From JAHEFT01 sp963700705 (GTDB lineage: Bacteria; Pseudomonadota; Gammaproteobacteria; Xanthomonadales; SZUA-36): a stretch of DNA of 64,000 bases. The notes under the pieces are model-generated. The model was not told the origin of the DNA. It was given only the letters and a program-made list of their open reading frames with translations, and did no database searches. The stretch spans positions 179,688-243,687 of the forward strand of contig CAVOYQ010000018.1 in assembly GCA_963700705.1 (NCBI GenBank), read 5' to 3'. Positions 8,245-17,271 of the stretch are shown piece by piece (position 1 is the stretch's first letter; every line of letters begins with the position of its first letter). The translations under genes were made by a program, and so were the position numbers.

Positions 8245-9990
8245 ATGACAAAGCATAAAGCGTTAAAAGACTGGATCGAAAAAACAGCCCAACTGACCCA
8301 GCCAGACAAAATTCACTGGTGCGATGGTTCGGAGGAAGAATTTGACACCCTGGCGGGACAGTTGGAATCGCTGGGCGGATTTTTCCGGTTGAACCCGGAG
8401 ACCCACCCGAATTGCTGGCTGCACCGTTCAGATCCTACCGACGTCGCCCGCGTGGAACACCTGACCTTTGTCTGCAGCACGTACCGGGAAGACGCCGGGC
8501 CAAACAACAACTGGATGGCCCCGGCCGAGGCTCGCGCCAAAATGGAGGAACTCTACAAGGGCTGCATGAAAGGGAGAACGATGTATGTGATTCCCTATTG
8601 CATGGGCCCGATAAACTCCCCTCTCGCACGCTGCGGTGTGGAGATCACGGACAGCAAGTACGTGGTCTGCAACATGCGCCTGATGACGCGGATGGGCACG
8701 CCAGCGTTAAAACGTATCGAAAGGGATGGGGTCTTCGTCAAGGGGCTGCACTCCATGGGTGATTTGAATCCCGAACGCCGGTTCATCATGCACTTTCCTG
8801 AAGACCTGGAAATCCAGAGCTTCGGTTCCGGTTACGGCGGCAACGCCCTCCTGGGAAAAAAATGTCACGCGCTCCGAATCGCGAGTCACCAGGCGCGTTC
8901 GGAAGGCTGGCTTGCCGAACACATGTTGATACTCGGGCTTGAGAGCCCGGAAGGAAAAACCCACTACATAGCCGCAGCCTTCCCCTCGGCGTGCGGTAAG
9001 ACCAACCTGGCCATGTTGATTCCGCCTGAAAACTACAAAGGCTGGAAAGTCTGGACGTTGGGTGATGACATCTGCTGGATGCACGTCGGCGAAGACGGAA
9101 GGTTGTGGGCGATCAACCCGGAGTCGGGGTTTTTCGGGGTCGCGCCTGGAACTTCAAGTAACACCAACCCGAACGCCCTGGCCATGCTGAACCAGAATGC
9201 AATTTTTACCAACGTGGCCGTGACCGACGATAACCAGCCCTGGTGGGAGGGTCTGGATGATCGCGTGCCGGCGCTCGACTGGACAGGAAAGCACTATGAT
9301 CCGGCCAATGGTCCGGCGGCGCATCCCAATTCGCGTTTCACGGTCCACATGTCCCAATGCCCGTCCTATTCTGACAAGGCCGAGGCGCCGGAGGGTGTAC
9401 CCATTTCAGCGATCATATTCGGTGGCCGTCGGGAACGCCTCATTCCGCTGGTCATGGAGAGCGAAACCTGGAATCACGGCGTGTTGATGGGGGCCTCCAT
9501 GGCGTCTGAAACAACCGCCGCGGCTACAGACGAAGTAGGTGTGGTTCGTCGCGACCCGATGGCCATGAAGCCTTTTTGCGGCTACAACTACGGGGATTAT
9601 TGGGCGCACTGGCTGAACTATGACGAAGTGTCTGATCGGCTGCCCAGGATTTTCCATGTCAACTGGTTCCGCAAGGACGCCAATGGAAAATTCATGTGGC
9701 CCGGATTCGGTGAAAACATGCGGGTTCTTGAGTGGATCATCAAACGTTGTGGGGGGCATGTTGGCTGCATTGAAACGCCTGTTGGCAAGCTTCCCCGTCC
9801 CAGGGATCTTAACCTGGAAGGCGTCAATGTGCCGGCTGAAACTCTGAAAGCGCTTCTGGAGGTCGACAGGGACGCCTGGCGGACGGAAATATCCGAAATC
9901 GGCGCGTACCTGGAGTCCTTTGGCGAGAGAACTCCGGACCGACTCAAAGCGGAACAGGAACGAGTCGCCGAAGCTCTGAACACTGACTGA
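8245..9990 (+). CDS. pckG: Phosphoenolpyruvate carboxykinase (GTP)
   Basis: 581 aa. Catalyses oxaloacetate + GTP to PEP + CO2 + GDP, the first committed step of gluconeogenesis. The kinase P-loop FPSACGKTNLAML with the GTP-type reactive Cys lies near residue 250, and WTLGDDICWM (metal site) follows. FGGRRE and the guanine-pocket region NYGDYWAHWLNY are also present. This is the GTP class, not the ATP class of enterobacteria. ATG 8245 behind GAGGG gives the family N-terminus; an in-frame ATG at 8197 would add 16 residues. Two inverted repeats lie upstream. Confidence 0.95.
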   Translation: MTKHKALKDWIEKTAQLTQPDKIHWCDGSEEEFDTLAGQLESLGGFFRLNPETHPNCWLHRSDPTDVARVEHLTFVCSTYREDAGPNNNWMAPAEARAKMEELYKGCMKGRTMYVIPYCMGPINSPLARCGVEITDSKYVVCNMRLMTRMGTPALKRIERDGVFVKGLHSMGDLNPERRFIMHFPEDLEIQSFGSGYGGNALLGKKCHALRIASHQARSEGWLAEHMLILGLESPEGKTHYIAAAFPSACGKTNLAMLIPPENYKGWKVWTLGDDICWMHVGEDGRLWAINPESGFFGVAPGTSSNTNPNALAMLNQNAIFTNVAVTDDNQPWWEGLDDRVPALDWTGKHYDPANGPAAHPNSRFTVHMSQCPSYSDKAEAPEGVPISAIIFGGRRERLIPLVMESETWNHGVLMGASMASETTAAATDEVGVVRRDPMAMKPFCGYNYGDYWAHWLNYDEVSDRLPRIFHVNWFRKDANGKFMWPGFGENMRVLEWIIKRCGGHVGCIETPVGKLPRPRDLNLEGVNVPAETLKALLEVDRDAWRTEISEIGAYLESFGERTPDRLKAEQERVAEALNTD

Positions 9991-10099
9991 GCTTTTGCCG
10001 GGCTTGACAGGGAAGTATCGTAGGACCGTCAACGGTCCCGCGCACCACGCGCAGATCAAATTCTTTCGCGGCACTTTGCAAATCTTTTGGGGTTGCTTT

Positions 10100-10127
10100 A
10101 AACCCTTTGGGTTCCGTACAAGTCTAA
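10100..10127 (+). promoter_or_regulatory. Candidate ECF-type promoter of the sigma factor operon
   Basis: AAACC at 10100-10104 and GTCTAA at 10122-10127 with a 17-bp spacer resemble ECF (RpoE-like) -35/-10 elements, including the GTC-type -10 known for Xanthomonas RpoE. The implied start near 10133 puts it directly before the AGGAGG of the sigma gene. It would make the operon autoregulated. Motif-level evidence only. Confidence 0.35.
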
Positions 10128-10148
10128 TTTTCACAGGAGGAGCGCGTA

Positions 10149-10709
10149 TTGGCATCGTGGGAAGCGAAAACCTCAGATCACGATGACGAATCCGGGCTCG
10201 TCGCAAGCGCGGTGCGTGGTGACTGTGCTGCTTTTGAAAAACTGTATCGCAGGCATCGCGACCGGATTTATGGCCTGTTATGGCGTCTGTGCGGCGGTGA
10301 TGCGGCGCTTGCGGAGGACTTGTTGCAGGAGGCCTTTATCAGGGCCTGGCAAAAACTGGACGGTTTCAGGGGCGATAGCCAATTTGGCACCTGGCTGCAC
10401 AAGTTATCTGCAAATGTTGCGCTGAGCGACAGGCGATCACGAATCAGGCGCATGAGCCGGGAAACAGAACTGAGCGAAACGGTGGAGCGTGGCGCGACGG
10501 GTGACAGGGATGTCTATGCCGGGCAACGGATGGATCTGGAAAAAGCCATCGCGCGTTTGCCGGAAAGAGCCCGTACCGTGTTGGTTCTTTATGACGTAGA
10601 GGGCTATAGCCATGCCGAGGTTGCCGAAATTTCCGGCATGGCCGAGGGGTCTTCAAAGGCCCAGCTGCACCGGGCCAGAAACCTGGTCCGGGAGGAACTG
10701 GATAAATGA
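10149..10709 (+). CDS. ECF-type RNA polymerase sigma factor
   Basis: 186 aa. Sigma region 2 (about 25-95) includes FEKLYRRHRDRIYGLLWRL and EDLLQEAFIRAWQKLDGF. Region 4 (about 125-180) includes ARTVLVLYDVEGYSHAEVAEI and the recognition helix GSSKAQLHRARN. The start is a TTG 8 nt after a strong AGGAGG. It overlaps the next gene by ATGA. The downstream single-pass membrane protein and DUF4097 protein suggest envelope-stress sensing by a sigma/anti-sigma pair. A candidate self-promoter lies at 10100-10127. Confidence 0.88.
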   Translation: MASWEAKTSDHDDESGLVASAVRGDCAAFEKLYRRHRDRIYGLLWRLCGGDAALAEDLLQEAFIRAWQKLDGFRGDSQFGTWLHKLSANVALSDRRSRIRRMSRETELSETVERGATGDRDVYAGQRMDLEKAIARLPERARTVLVLYDVEGYSHAEVAEISGMAEGSSKAQLHRARNLVREELDK

Positions 10710-11299
10710 GTCAGAGAATGAGTGAAAAGGAATTGTTGAGCCGCCTGGCTGATTTGCCTCGTGAGATAAGTCCGGGGCGGGATCCGTGGCCGGAAATAAT
10801 GGCTGCAATCGGGGATTCGCCGGCAGGTTCAGGTACTGAAAAATCCGGGACCAAATGGCAATTCCTGGCGGCAGCGGCATCGGTGGTGCTGGCGATTTCG
10901 GCCGGCCTGGTTTTGAAGTCCCTGTACCAGGAGCAAGCTGTTTCTACAGAGTTCCTTGCCAACGTCGATACCGCACCAGTCGCGGTCGGGGTGACCGGGT
11001 ATGAAGATTCCGGAATCTCCCGGATGCTCAACATCGTCGATGCGGAATACGTCGCGGCGTTCAGGGAATTCATCGGTGCCGACGATGTGCGCAGCGGTCT
11101 GGCCCCGCAAACCCTGGAGAAAATCGAAATGGGATGGGCCGACCTGAGAATGACCGAAGTCGCGCTGGAATCTGCTTTGGAACAGAATCCGGACGACCTG
11201 TTTTTAACTGAAAGAATGCTCGAGCTTCGCGCCCGGCAACTCGGCTTTCTGCAACAAATTGTTTCGCTGGATCGAAATAACCGGAGGTTAACCATATGA
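10706..11299 (+). CDS. Probable anti-sigma factor, single-pass membrane protein
   Basis: 197 aa, no recognised family signature. About 50 cytoplasmic residues are followed by one transmembrane helix (about 51-70) and a helical, presumably periplasmic part of about 125 residues ending in a likely coiled segment (LTERMLELRARQLGFLQQI). It overlaps the ECF sigma gene and the DUF4097 gene by 4 bp each, so the three are translationally coupled. By topology and position it is probably the sigma factor's regulator. A canonical zinc-binding HxxxCxxC motif is absent. Confidence 0.6.
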   Translation: MSQRMSEKELLSRLADLPREISPGRDPWPEIMAAIGDSPAGSGTEKSGTKWQFLAAAASVVLAISAGLVLKSLYQEQAVSTEFLANVDTAPVAVGVTGYEDSGISRMLNIVDAEYVAAFREFIGADDVRSGLAPQTLEKIEMGWADLRMTEVALESALEQNPDDLFLTERMLELRARQLGFLQQIVSLDRNNRRLTI

Positions 11300-12201
11300 A
11301 AACCCTCATGAATACATCGCTGAAACTGCTGTTGGTATTGGCTTTCGGCGTGACTTGGGCAGCGATCCCCCTCTGCGGATTCGCGGGTGAGGAAATCGAC
11401 AAGACGCTTGAAATGCCGGCGAATGGTCTGGTCCAGGTGGAAAACCTCGCGGGAAGTATCGAGTTTGCAGCCTGGGACCGGCAGGAAGTACAGGTTCGGG
11501 GAACCGCCGGCAATAACGTGGAAGAAGTGGAAATCACAGCCACTTCCAACGGCGTACAAATCAAGGTTCACAACCGCAAGGGAAAGCGTAATGTAGATGG
11601 CACCGAGCTTTATCTCCGGATTCCCGAAGGTGCGAGCATCGAGGCCGACAGCGTCAGCGCGGATATTTCCGTGAGTGGAAACCGGGGTGAAAATATCCTG
11701 TTGAATACGGTCAGCGGCGACCTGGAAATTGATGCTTCCCCGAAACGACTCGAGTTGCATTCGGTAAGTGGTGATGTTGAATTCAAAGGCTCCGCCGACC
11801 GGTCATCGGTGGAAACGGTGAGCGGAGAAATCGTGTTGATCGGGCCGGCAGGCGAAGTCGGTATCAGCACGGTGTCCGGCGATGTTTCACTGGATGGTGG
11901 CGAAGTGACCAGGGGTAAATTCGAATCGGTATCCGGCGACTTGACGCTTGCTCTTTCCGTCGGAAACGGTGGTCGCCTGAGCTGTGATTCGATGAGTGGT
12001 GACGTGAAGCTCCGGCTTCCATCTTCGCAACAGGCGGAATTCACCGCCCAGAGCTACAGCGGCGATATCAATTCTGAATTCGGGAAATCCACCCGGGTTT
12101 CGAAAGGCCCGGGCGTCATGCTCCAACACCGTGAAGGAGACAACGGCGCGCAGATCAGGCTTGAAACGTTCAGCGGGGATATCTCAATTCGGACCAAATA
12201 A
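11296..12201 (+). CDS. DUF4097 beta-helix-like exported protein
   Basis: 301 aa. A signal peptide (about 1-29, ending near GFAG) is followed by a repetitive beta-rich domain with the recurring unit VSGD/VSGE at intervals of about 18-21 residues (NTVSGDLEI, HSVSGDVEF, ETVSGEIVL, STVSGDVSL, ESVSGDLTL). This is typical of the DUF4097 right-handed beta-helix fold. Function unknown for the family; in many bacteria it sits beside ECF sigma/anti-sigma genes as here. Overlaps its upstream neighbour by ATGA. Likely periplasmic or surface. Confidence 0.75.
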   Translation: MKTLMNTSLKLLLVLAFGVTWAAIPLCGFAGEEIDKTLEMPANGLVQVENLAGSIEFAAWDRQEVQVRGTAGNNVEEVEITATSNGVQIKVHNRKGKRNVDGTELYLRIPEGASIEADSVSADISVSGNRGENILLNTVSGDLEIDASPKRLELHSVSGDVEFKGSADRSSVETVSGEIVLIGPAGEVGISTVSGDVSLDGGEVTRGKFESVSGDLTLALSVGNGGRLSCDSMSGDVKLRLPSSQQAEFTAQSYSGDINSEFGKSTRVSKGPGVMLQHREGDNGAQIRLETFSGDISIRTK

Positions 12202-12222
12202 TTGATCAGAGGTTCCTGGGTG

Positions 12223-13587
12223 TTAACCGGGGGTTCCCCGGGATCCCTTCAACCGGCTCGAGAGATCCTGGCGCGCAGTCCGGATGATCGAATCGCGGTC
12301 CAGCGAGGCAAGAATGGCGCGGGCGGTCTTACGGGGTCCGGCATTTCCCCAGGATTTGCCCTTTGAAAACCAGGTCTGGGCCATCTTGCCGGTGAGGTAG
12401 GTTGCGTACCATGCAAGGGCGCCCTGGGCGGTTGCAGTCAGTGCCGTTGAAAGCCCGACGCTGGCTGTTTTGAGCGCACTGGAGACCAGGTTCATACCCC
12501 AGTAAGCGCCCATCAATGCAACCAGTTGGGCTGAAATGGTAAACAACAACTTGGTGGCTTCCCTGCGGGACAGTTTGAACCCGTAGACCTCGCCCAGGTG
12601 AATCACCATGGCCACGTCGCTTCCGGCGGCGGCCAGCAGGTCGGTGACAGGCACCGGGTTGAACGCAACCAGCAAGCCTTTTCCAATGCAATAGTTACGA
12701 ATGATTTTTTCGGCCACTGATTGGCGCGCCTGGACAATCTTCGTGGCGATTTTTTGATCGAGTTCACTGGCAAAAATCGCCGCGTTCAGCGCAGCCAGAG
12801 CCTGCCCCTCTTTTTCCAGAATCGACCACAGGGTTTCCCTTACGAGGGCGATATCCGGTGACACGCTTCGATGCTTTTCCTGTTCCTTGCCGGACTTGTC
12901 TACATAGATGATCGTTTCCGGGCGGGGATCAGAACTGGCGGGAACGACCCGGTCTGATGGCAGTAAAATTCCGCAGCGATCCTTCAATCGTTCCAGCAGG
13001 AGTGCGAGTTCTTCGGGGGTGTAGCGGTCTGACTTGTTGAGGACCAGCAGGACGGTTCGTTGAACTGCGCACAATTGCTCCAGCGCCTGGAATTCCAACT
13101 GGGTCAGGTCGCCTTCGCACAGCATCAAGGTGACATCCGCCCGGTTACCGATGCGCCGGGCCATCGCTTCGCGCTCTGCACCGTCGAGCTCGTCTATACC
13201 CGGCGTGTCAATCAGGACTACATGCCCCTCCCGCAGCGACCTCCATCCCTCCCGGCTTTCATTCCTGGTTTCACCATGCAGCGGGCTGGTGCTGAAAACC
13301 TTGCGCTGCAGCAGTGCGTTCAACAGCGAAGACTTTCCGGTGCCAACCCTGCCGAAGGCGGCAATATGAATCTCGCCGTTGCGGAGCTTGTTGGAGATGG
13401 CTTCGATGTCTTCAAACTCGGCGGACAAATCCGCCCGCACTGAAGCCGGGATATTCGTATCCTCTATCAGTTCGCGGATGTTGCGATTGGTTTCGAGAAG
13501 GTGCTCTTCAGGGCTGAATTTTGCCCTGGTCTCGGCCGGAGAGAGCCAGTTTCGCAAAACGGACCGCACCTGATTCCAGATGGTCAT
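12223..13587 (-). CDS. Membrane-associated GTPase with DUF697-like C-terminus (second of tandem pair)
   Basis: 454 aa. The GTPase domain has the P-loop GRVGTGKSS (79-87), DTPG (127-130) and NKSD (184-187). The C-terminal region (about 280-430) has Ala/Gly-rich hydrophobic stretches (LVAFNPVPVTDLLAAAGSDV, ALMGAYWGMNLV) like the YcjF/DUF697 domain. Its start lies 80 bp inside the end of the upstream paralogue, which suggests co-translation. The substrate is unknown; such proteins are often linked to envelope or stress functions. Confidence 0.75.
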   Translation of the reverse strand: MTIWNQVRSVLRNWLSPAETRAKFSPEEHLLETNRNIRELIEDTNIPASVRADLSAEFEDIEAISNKLRNGEIHIAAFGRVGTGKSSLLNALLQRKVFSTSPLHGETRNESREGWRSLREGHVVLIDTPGIDELDGAEREAMARRIGNRADVTLMLCEGDLTQLEFQALEQLCAVQRTVLLVLNKSDRYTPEELALLLERLKDRCGILLPSDRVVPASSDPRPETIIYVDKSGKEQEKHRSVSPDIALVRETLWSILEKEGQALAALNAAIFASELDQKIATKIVQARQSVAEKIIRNYCIGKGLLVAFNPVPVTDLLAAAGSDVAMVIHLGEVYGFKLSRREATKLLFTISAQLVALMGAYWGMNLVSSALKTASVGLSTALTATAQGALAWYATYLTGKMAQTWFSKGKSWGNAGPRKTARAILASLDRDSIIRTARQDLSSRLKGSRGTPG

Positions 13588-14971
13588 GCAATAAATCCTC
13601 GAACGCTTCCGCTGCCGGATAGGGCCGCAGCTCCCCGCGGCTGCTCATGGTTTCCGCCACCGCTTTGCCCAGGCTGTCAAAGATCATGCCATAGGCGACG
13701 GCATGCACCACACCTCCGGAAATAGTCCCCAGGCCAGGAAAAGCCTTCAAGGCGTTCCCTGCAATGGCAAGCGTGAGTGCGGTCATGTTCCTGATCTTGC
13801 CACCGGCCAGTTCCAGGAAAGACTCTATTTCGATTTCCTTCACGGGAACGCCGTAAAGATTGGACAGTTCCCTGATCAGGCGGGTCGCCAGCACACCCTG
13901 GATGACCAGGTCGGATCCTGGTGCGACGGCCGCCAGTGCTCCGAGCACGGCACGCCGGGAATATTTACTGACCAGTTCTTCGGCCTTCAGGGCGCGGTGG
14001 CGGTCTTTTGCAGCATCGAGTTTTTCGCTGGCAAGGGAGAGAACCGCGGTGTCCCGCAAGGACTCCATCAGTTGCCGGTCCTGGTCCAGGTGCCTTTGCA
14101 CGCACTCTCGCAGACTGTCTATTTCCGGCCGGCGTTCACGGGAACTGCGCTCTTCGATGCCTTCCCCCAGCATGCGGATGACTTCCTGCCTGCCGCCTGC
14201 TGAAACGGCGACAAGGTCTGACGGACTCAACCCGGTTTTTTGGGCGATCCCGTCCAGCAGGGTTTGCACTTCTTCTTTCGAATACCGGTCCGATTTGTTC
14301 AACGCCAAAACAACGGGCTTTTTCAGCGAAATCAGGAATTGCAGTTGTCCAACCTGGCTATGGGTCAGGTCGCTGTCACAGAGGAAAATGACCAGGTGGG
14401 CCCGGCGGGTTTCTTCCAATGCTTCGGTGTCGTCCTGGAGGTTAAAGCCGGGCAGGTCGGCAATAACGACGCGGTCGCCTGAAGGGGCTTGCCAGGTGTA
14501 ATGCCTTATCGCCGTTGTCGTGCCGGCACGCGGATCGGTATCGACTTCCGCGGCTGGCAGCATCGCCTTTACCAGGCTGCTCTTACCGCTGCTGACTTCG
14601 CCATAAACAGCGATGAAAACTTCACCCGTGGCGCGCCGCCTCCGTTGCTCCTGGATTTCTTCCAGCGCTGCCGAGACGTCGATTCCCTGCCGGGCGGAAT
14701 CAAGCAGTTCGTCCTGCAGGCCTTCGGGGCTCAATTCACGCTTTGCCACCTTCGGTTGCTTTTTTTTAGGGCGAAACCAGTTCCAGAAAAGAGCCAGGGT
14801 CAGCAACGGCATACCCACAAGGATCGCGGCGTAACACAGTTGTATCCAAAGAGGCGCCTCTTTCAGGTAATGCCAGACGGTGAGCGCTGTTTCCGAGGCG
14901 ATGAGAACCAGGAACAGCACCAGGAAGGTGATGATCAGGATCGCAATGGAAACAAGCAGACGCACTGGCAT
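13508..14971 (-). CDS. Membrane GTPase with N-terminal helices and DUF697-like C-terminus (first of tandem pair)
   Basis: 487 aa. Two N-terminal transmembrane helices (about 5-27 and 44-63) are followed by a basic linker and a GTPase domain: P-loop GEVSSGKSS (124-132), DLPG (172-175) and NKSD (225-228). A hydrophobic C-terminal region (about 335-450; VLGALAAVAPGSDLVIQGVL) resembles the neighbour's. It is a paralogue of the next gene but adds the membrane anchor. The pair may form a hetero-oligomeric GTPase; this is inference. Divergent from the histidine kinase, with a large hairpin between. Confidence 0.75.
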   Translation of the reverse strand: MPVRLLVSIAILIITFLVLFLVLIASETALTVWHYLKEAPLWIQLCYAAILVGMPLLTLALFWNWFRPKKKQPKVAKRELSPEGLQDELLDSARQGIDVSAALEEIQEQRRRRATGEVFIAVYGEVSSGKSSLVKAMLPAAEVDTDPRAGTTTAIRHYTWQAPSGDRVVIADLPGFNLQDDTEALEETRRAHLVIFLCDSDLTHSQVGQLQFLISLKKPVVLALNKSDRYSKEEVQTLLDGIAQKTGLSPSDLVAVSAGGRQEVIRMLGEGIEERSSRERRPEIDSLRECVQRHLDQDRQLMESLRDTAVLSLASEKLDAAKDRHRALKAEELVSKYSRRAVLGALAAVAPGSDLVIQGVLATRLIRELSNLYGVPVKEIEIESFLELAGGKIRNMTALTLAIAGNALKAFPGLGTISGGVVHAVAYGMIFDSLGKAVAETMSSRGELRPYPAAEAFEDLLHDHLESGAVRFAKLALSGRDQGKIQP

Positions 14972-15072
14972 GGCCAGACGAATTTGACGGTTCGGAGGGA
15001 AAATATCAAGTGCGGCGGATCCATACGCCTATTGTCAGGAGCCGGATGTCGTTGTAGATTAAGTTGCACGGG

Positions 15073-15118
15073 CACCGCGCGCCCCTCGTTTTCCGATCCC
15101 GGAAAACGATTCGCGGTG
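15073..15118 (+). promoter_or_regulatory. Bipartite inverted repeat before the histidine kinase gene
   Basis: Inner perfect arms TCGTTTTCCG / CGGAAAACGA (15086-15095 and 15100-15109, 4-nt loop) sit inside outer perfect arms CACCGCG / CGCGGTG (15073-15079 and 15112-15118). It ends 13 nt before the kinase ATG and has no T-run. It could be a dimeric operator or an mRNA hairpin near the ribosome site. Confidence 0.5.
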
Positions 15119-15131
15119 TTGAGGGCTTAAG

Positions 15132-16244
15132 ATGAAGGGGCAAGAAAACGGCATTCCATCCACTGATTTTCCTGACGATCACAATCTGCACATCCTGGGT
15201 CATGAACTGGGCAATGTTCTCAATGGACTCCTGGGCATGGCCGAGTTGCTGCGCGATTCCGGCCTGACGCCGGAGCAATGGCGCTGGCTGAGGGCCATCG
15301 AGGTTTCCGGCAAGCAAATGAAATCGTTGATCCGGTCAGTCTGGCGCGTCAATACGGCCGGTCAGCCCCGGATCGCCCCCCGCTGCGAACGGGTGGACGG
15401 CATGGATTTGCTCGAACAGGTGGTCATCAGTCATACGCCCGCTGCCCGCACGAGAAATAACCGGTTGCTCCTGGTCGCAGATCCGGAATTACCCCGGTAT
15501 TGGCTGGTTGACGCCTGCCTGGTAAGGCAGTTGCTCGATAACCTGGTGGGTAATGCGATCAAGTTTACGCAGTCTGGCGAGATTGTCATCGGTGCGGAGT
15601 CGATAGCGGTCGACGGCAAGCCTGGAGAAGCTATCCGCTTGATTGTCAGCGATACGGGGCCGGGTTTCGACGGCGCCGTGACGGAGCAGATTTTCAGTGC
15701 CTACTACCGTTGTACTGAAGCCGGGAAAGGAAACGCCGGAAACCGCGGCCTCGGCCTGTATATCTGCCAGAGTATCGCAAAGGCTATGAGAGGCCGGATC
15801 ACCACTGCGTGTCCGGAGGGTGGCGGTGCCCGTTTTGAAGTCGTATTGCCCGGCGCTTTGCCGATCGAAGAGCCCGGCCGGTTGATTCCGCGCAGCACGC
15901 TGCTGGAGCAGGTGGAGTGTCAGTTACGACTGGGAAGTGCGCTTCGGTGCAGCGTGGCAAATTTCCTGGCCCGCCTGGGTGTGCGATACAGTGACCGGGA
16001 ATTTGATCTGCCCGGCAAGGGCTTTGTGCTGCTGATCAGCGAAGCGGCAGGGCGGGGGCCCGGGGCACCGCCATCTTTGCTGTTTACGCCACACCCTGCT
16101 TACAACACGGCGCCGTGCCGGAAAATCCTGCAGGCGCCGTTGCTGGAATCAACGCTTGGCGCCATGTTGCTGGAAATGGCCCTGGAATGGCGGAGCCTTG
16201 TGCTCAGGAATGAAAGCCCGGACTCAATTCCCAAACCGCGCTGA
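15132..16244 (+). CDS. Soluble histidine kinase with degenerate receiver-like C-terminus
   Basis: 370 aa, no transmembrane segment or sensor domain. The dimerisation/phosphoacceptor helix is at the very start (GHELGNVLNGLLG, candidate His24). The HATPase domain has DNLVGNAIKFT (136-146), DTGPGF (174-179) and GNRGLGLYICQ (203-213). From about 245 the sequence resembles a receiver domain that has lost its acidic pocket and phosphoacceptor Asp, but keeps a PLLESTLGAMLLE-like last helix. No response regulator is adjacent. The 3' end overlaps convergent hemE by 41 bp. Confidence 0.75.
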   Translation: MKGQENGIPSTDFPDDHNLHILGHELGNVLNGLLGMAELLRDSGLTPEQWRWLRAIEVSGKQMKSLIRSVWRVNTAGQPRIAPRCERVDGMDLLEQVVISHTPAARTRNNRLLLVADPELPRYWLVDACLVRQLLDNLVGNAIKFTQSGEIVIGAESIAVDGKPGEAIRLIVSDTGPGFDGAVTEQIFSAYYRCTEAGKGNAGNRGLGLYICQSIAKAMRGRITTACPEGGGARFEVVLPGALPIEEPGRLIPRSTLLEQVECQLRLGSALRCSVANFLARLGVRYSDREFDLPGKGFVLLISEAAGRGPGAPPSLLFTPHPAYNTAPCRKILQAPLLESTLGAMLLEMALEWRSLVLRNESPDSIPKPR

Positions 16245-17265
16245 TCAATGCGGCCAGGTTCTCGGGTTCCACGTCGGGCGTTATGCCGTGGCCCAGGTTG
16301 AATACGTGGCCGTTTCCCTGTCCGAAGCTGTTCAGGGTTTCCTTTACTTCCCTGCGAACCACTTTTTTGTCGGCCAACAGGATCGCAGGATCCAGGTTGC
16401 CCTGCAAAGCGACCCGGTCGCCCACGCGGGACCGGGCTTCGCCCAGAGTAATGGTCCAGTCGACACCCAGTGCATCACAGCCGGTGTCCGCCAGGGCTTC
16501 CAGCTGGGTATTGCAGCCCTTGCTGAACAGGATGACAGGGACTTTCCTTCCTTCATTTTCCCGTTTCAGGCCCGCGACAATTTGCGCCATGTAGCGCAGC
16601 GAAAACTCCTGGTAAGCCCTGGCAGACAAAGCGCCTCCCCAGGTATCAAAAATCTGCACGGCCTGTGCGCCGGCGTCGATTTGAGCGTTGAGATAATCGG
16701 TTACCGTATTGGCCAGCTTTCCCAGCAACTCGTGGGCCATTTTGGGTTCCTGGTAGATGAGTTTTTTGGTTCGGCCAAAGGTTTTGCTGGAGCCGCCCTC
16801 TACCATGTATGTCGCCAGTGTCCACGGGCTGCCGCTGAAACCGATCAGGGGTACTTTTCCGTCCAGTTCCCGGCGGGTCAGGGAAATGGCGTCCATCACG
16901 TAACCGAGTGATTCATTGACATCGGGACTGGGCAGTTTCCGGATGTCCTCCACGGTGCGGATGGGGTTCTCGAATTTTGGTCCCTCTCCCGCTACGAAGA
17001 AAAGTTTCAGACCCATGACATCCGGTATGGTCAGGATGTCTGAAAAGATGATGGCTGCATCCAGGTTGAAGCGACGCAAAGGTTGCAACGTGACTTCGCA
17101 TGCCAGTTCGGGTGTCTGGCATAAATTCATGAAGCTCCCCGCCTCGGCACGCGTTTTGAGGTATTCCGGCAGGTAACGGCCTGCCTGGCGCATGATCCAG
17201 ACCGGGGTCCGGTCAACGGGTTGGCGCAGGAGCGCCCGCAACAGGGTATCGTTTTTCAATTCCAT
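16204..17265 (-). CDS. hemE: Uroporphyrinogen decarboxylase
   Basis: 353 aa, normal length. Decarboxylates the four acetate side chains of uroporphyrinogen III to coproporphyrinogen III in haem synthesis. Signatures: PVWIMRQAGRYLPEY near the start (substrate-binding Arg), the FSDILTIPDVMG segment, GFSGSPWTLATYMVEGG, and GNLDPAILLA and HVFNLGHGI near the end. It lies 6 bp after aroB on the same strand and is probably co-transcribed with aroK-aroB. The 3' end overlaps the opposing kinase gene. Confidence 0.95.
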   Translation of the reverse strand: MELKNDTLLRALLRQPVDRTPVWIMRQAGRYLPEYLKTRAEAGSFMNLCQTPELACEVTLQPLRRFNLDAAIIFSDILTIPDVMGLKLFFVAGEGPKFENPIRTVEDIRKLPSPDVNESLGYVMDAISLTRRELDGKVPLIGFSGSPWTLATYMVEGGSSKTFGRTKKLIYQEPKMAHELLGKLANTVTDYLNAQIDAGAQAVQIFDTWGGALSARAYQEFSLRYMAQIVAGLKRENEGRKVPVILFSKGCNTQLEALADTGCDALGVDWTITLGEARSRVGDRVALQGNLDPAILLADKKVVRREVKETLNSFGQGNGHVFNLGHGITPDVEPENLAALISAVWELSPGFHS

Positions 17266-17271
17266 CGTGTT

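Noticed and set aside
10023..10038. GGACCGT-CA-ACGGTCC hairpin after pckG as a terminator
   Set aside because: No T-run follows and the loop is only two bases; function unclear.
9406..10206. 266-codon minus-strand frame over the end of pckG
   Set aside because: Antisense to conserved PEPCK sequence; no protein-like motifs.
10711..11760. Long minus-strand open frame opposite the anti-sigma and DUF4097 genes
   Set aside because: It is the complement of two better-supported genes, has Ser/Arg-rich composition and no domain resemblance.
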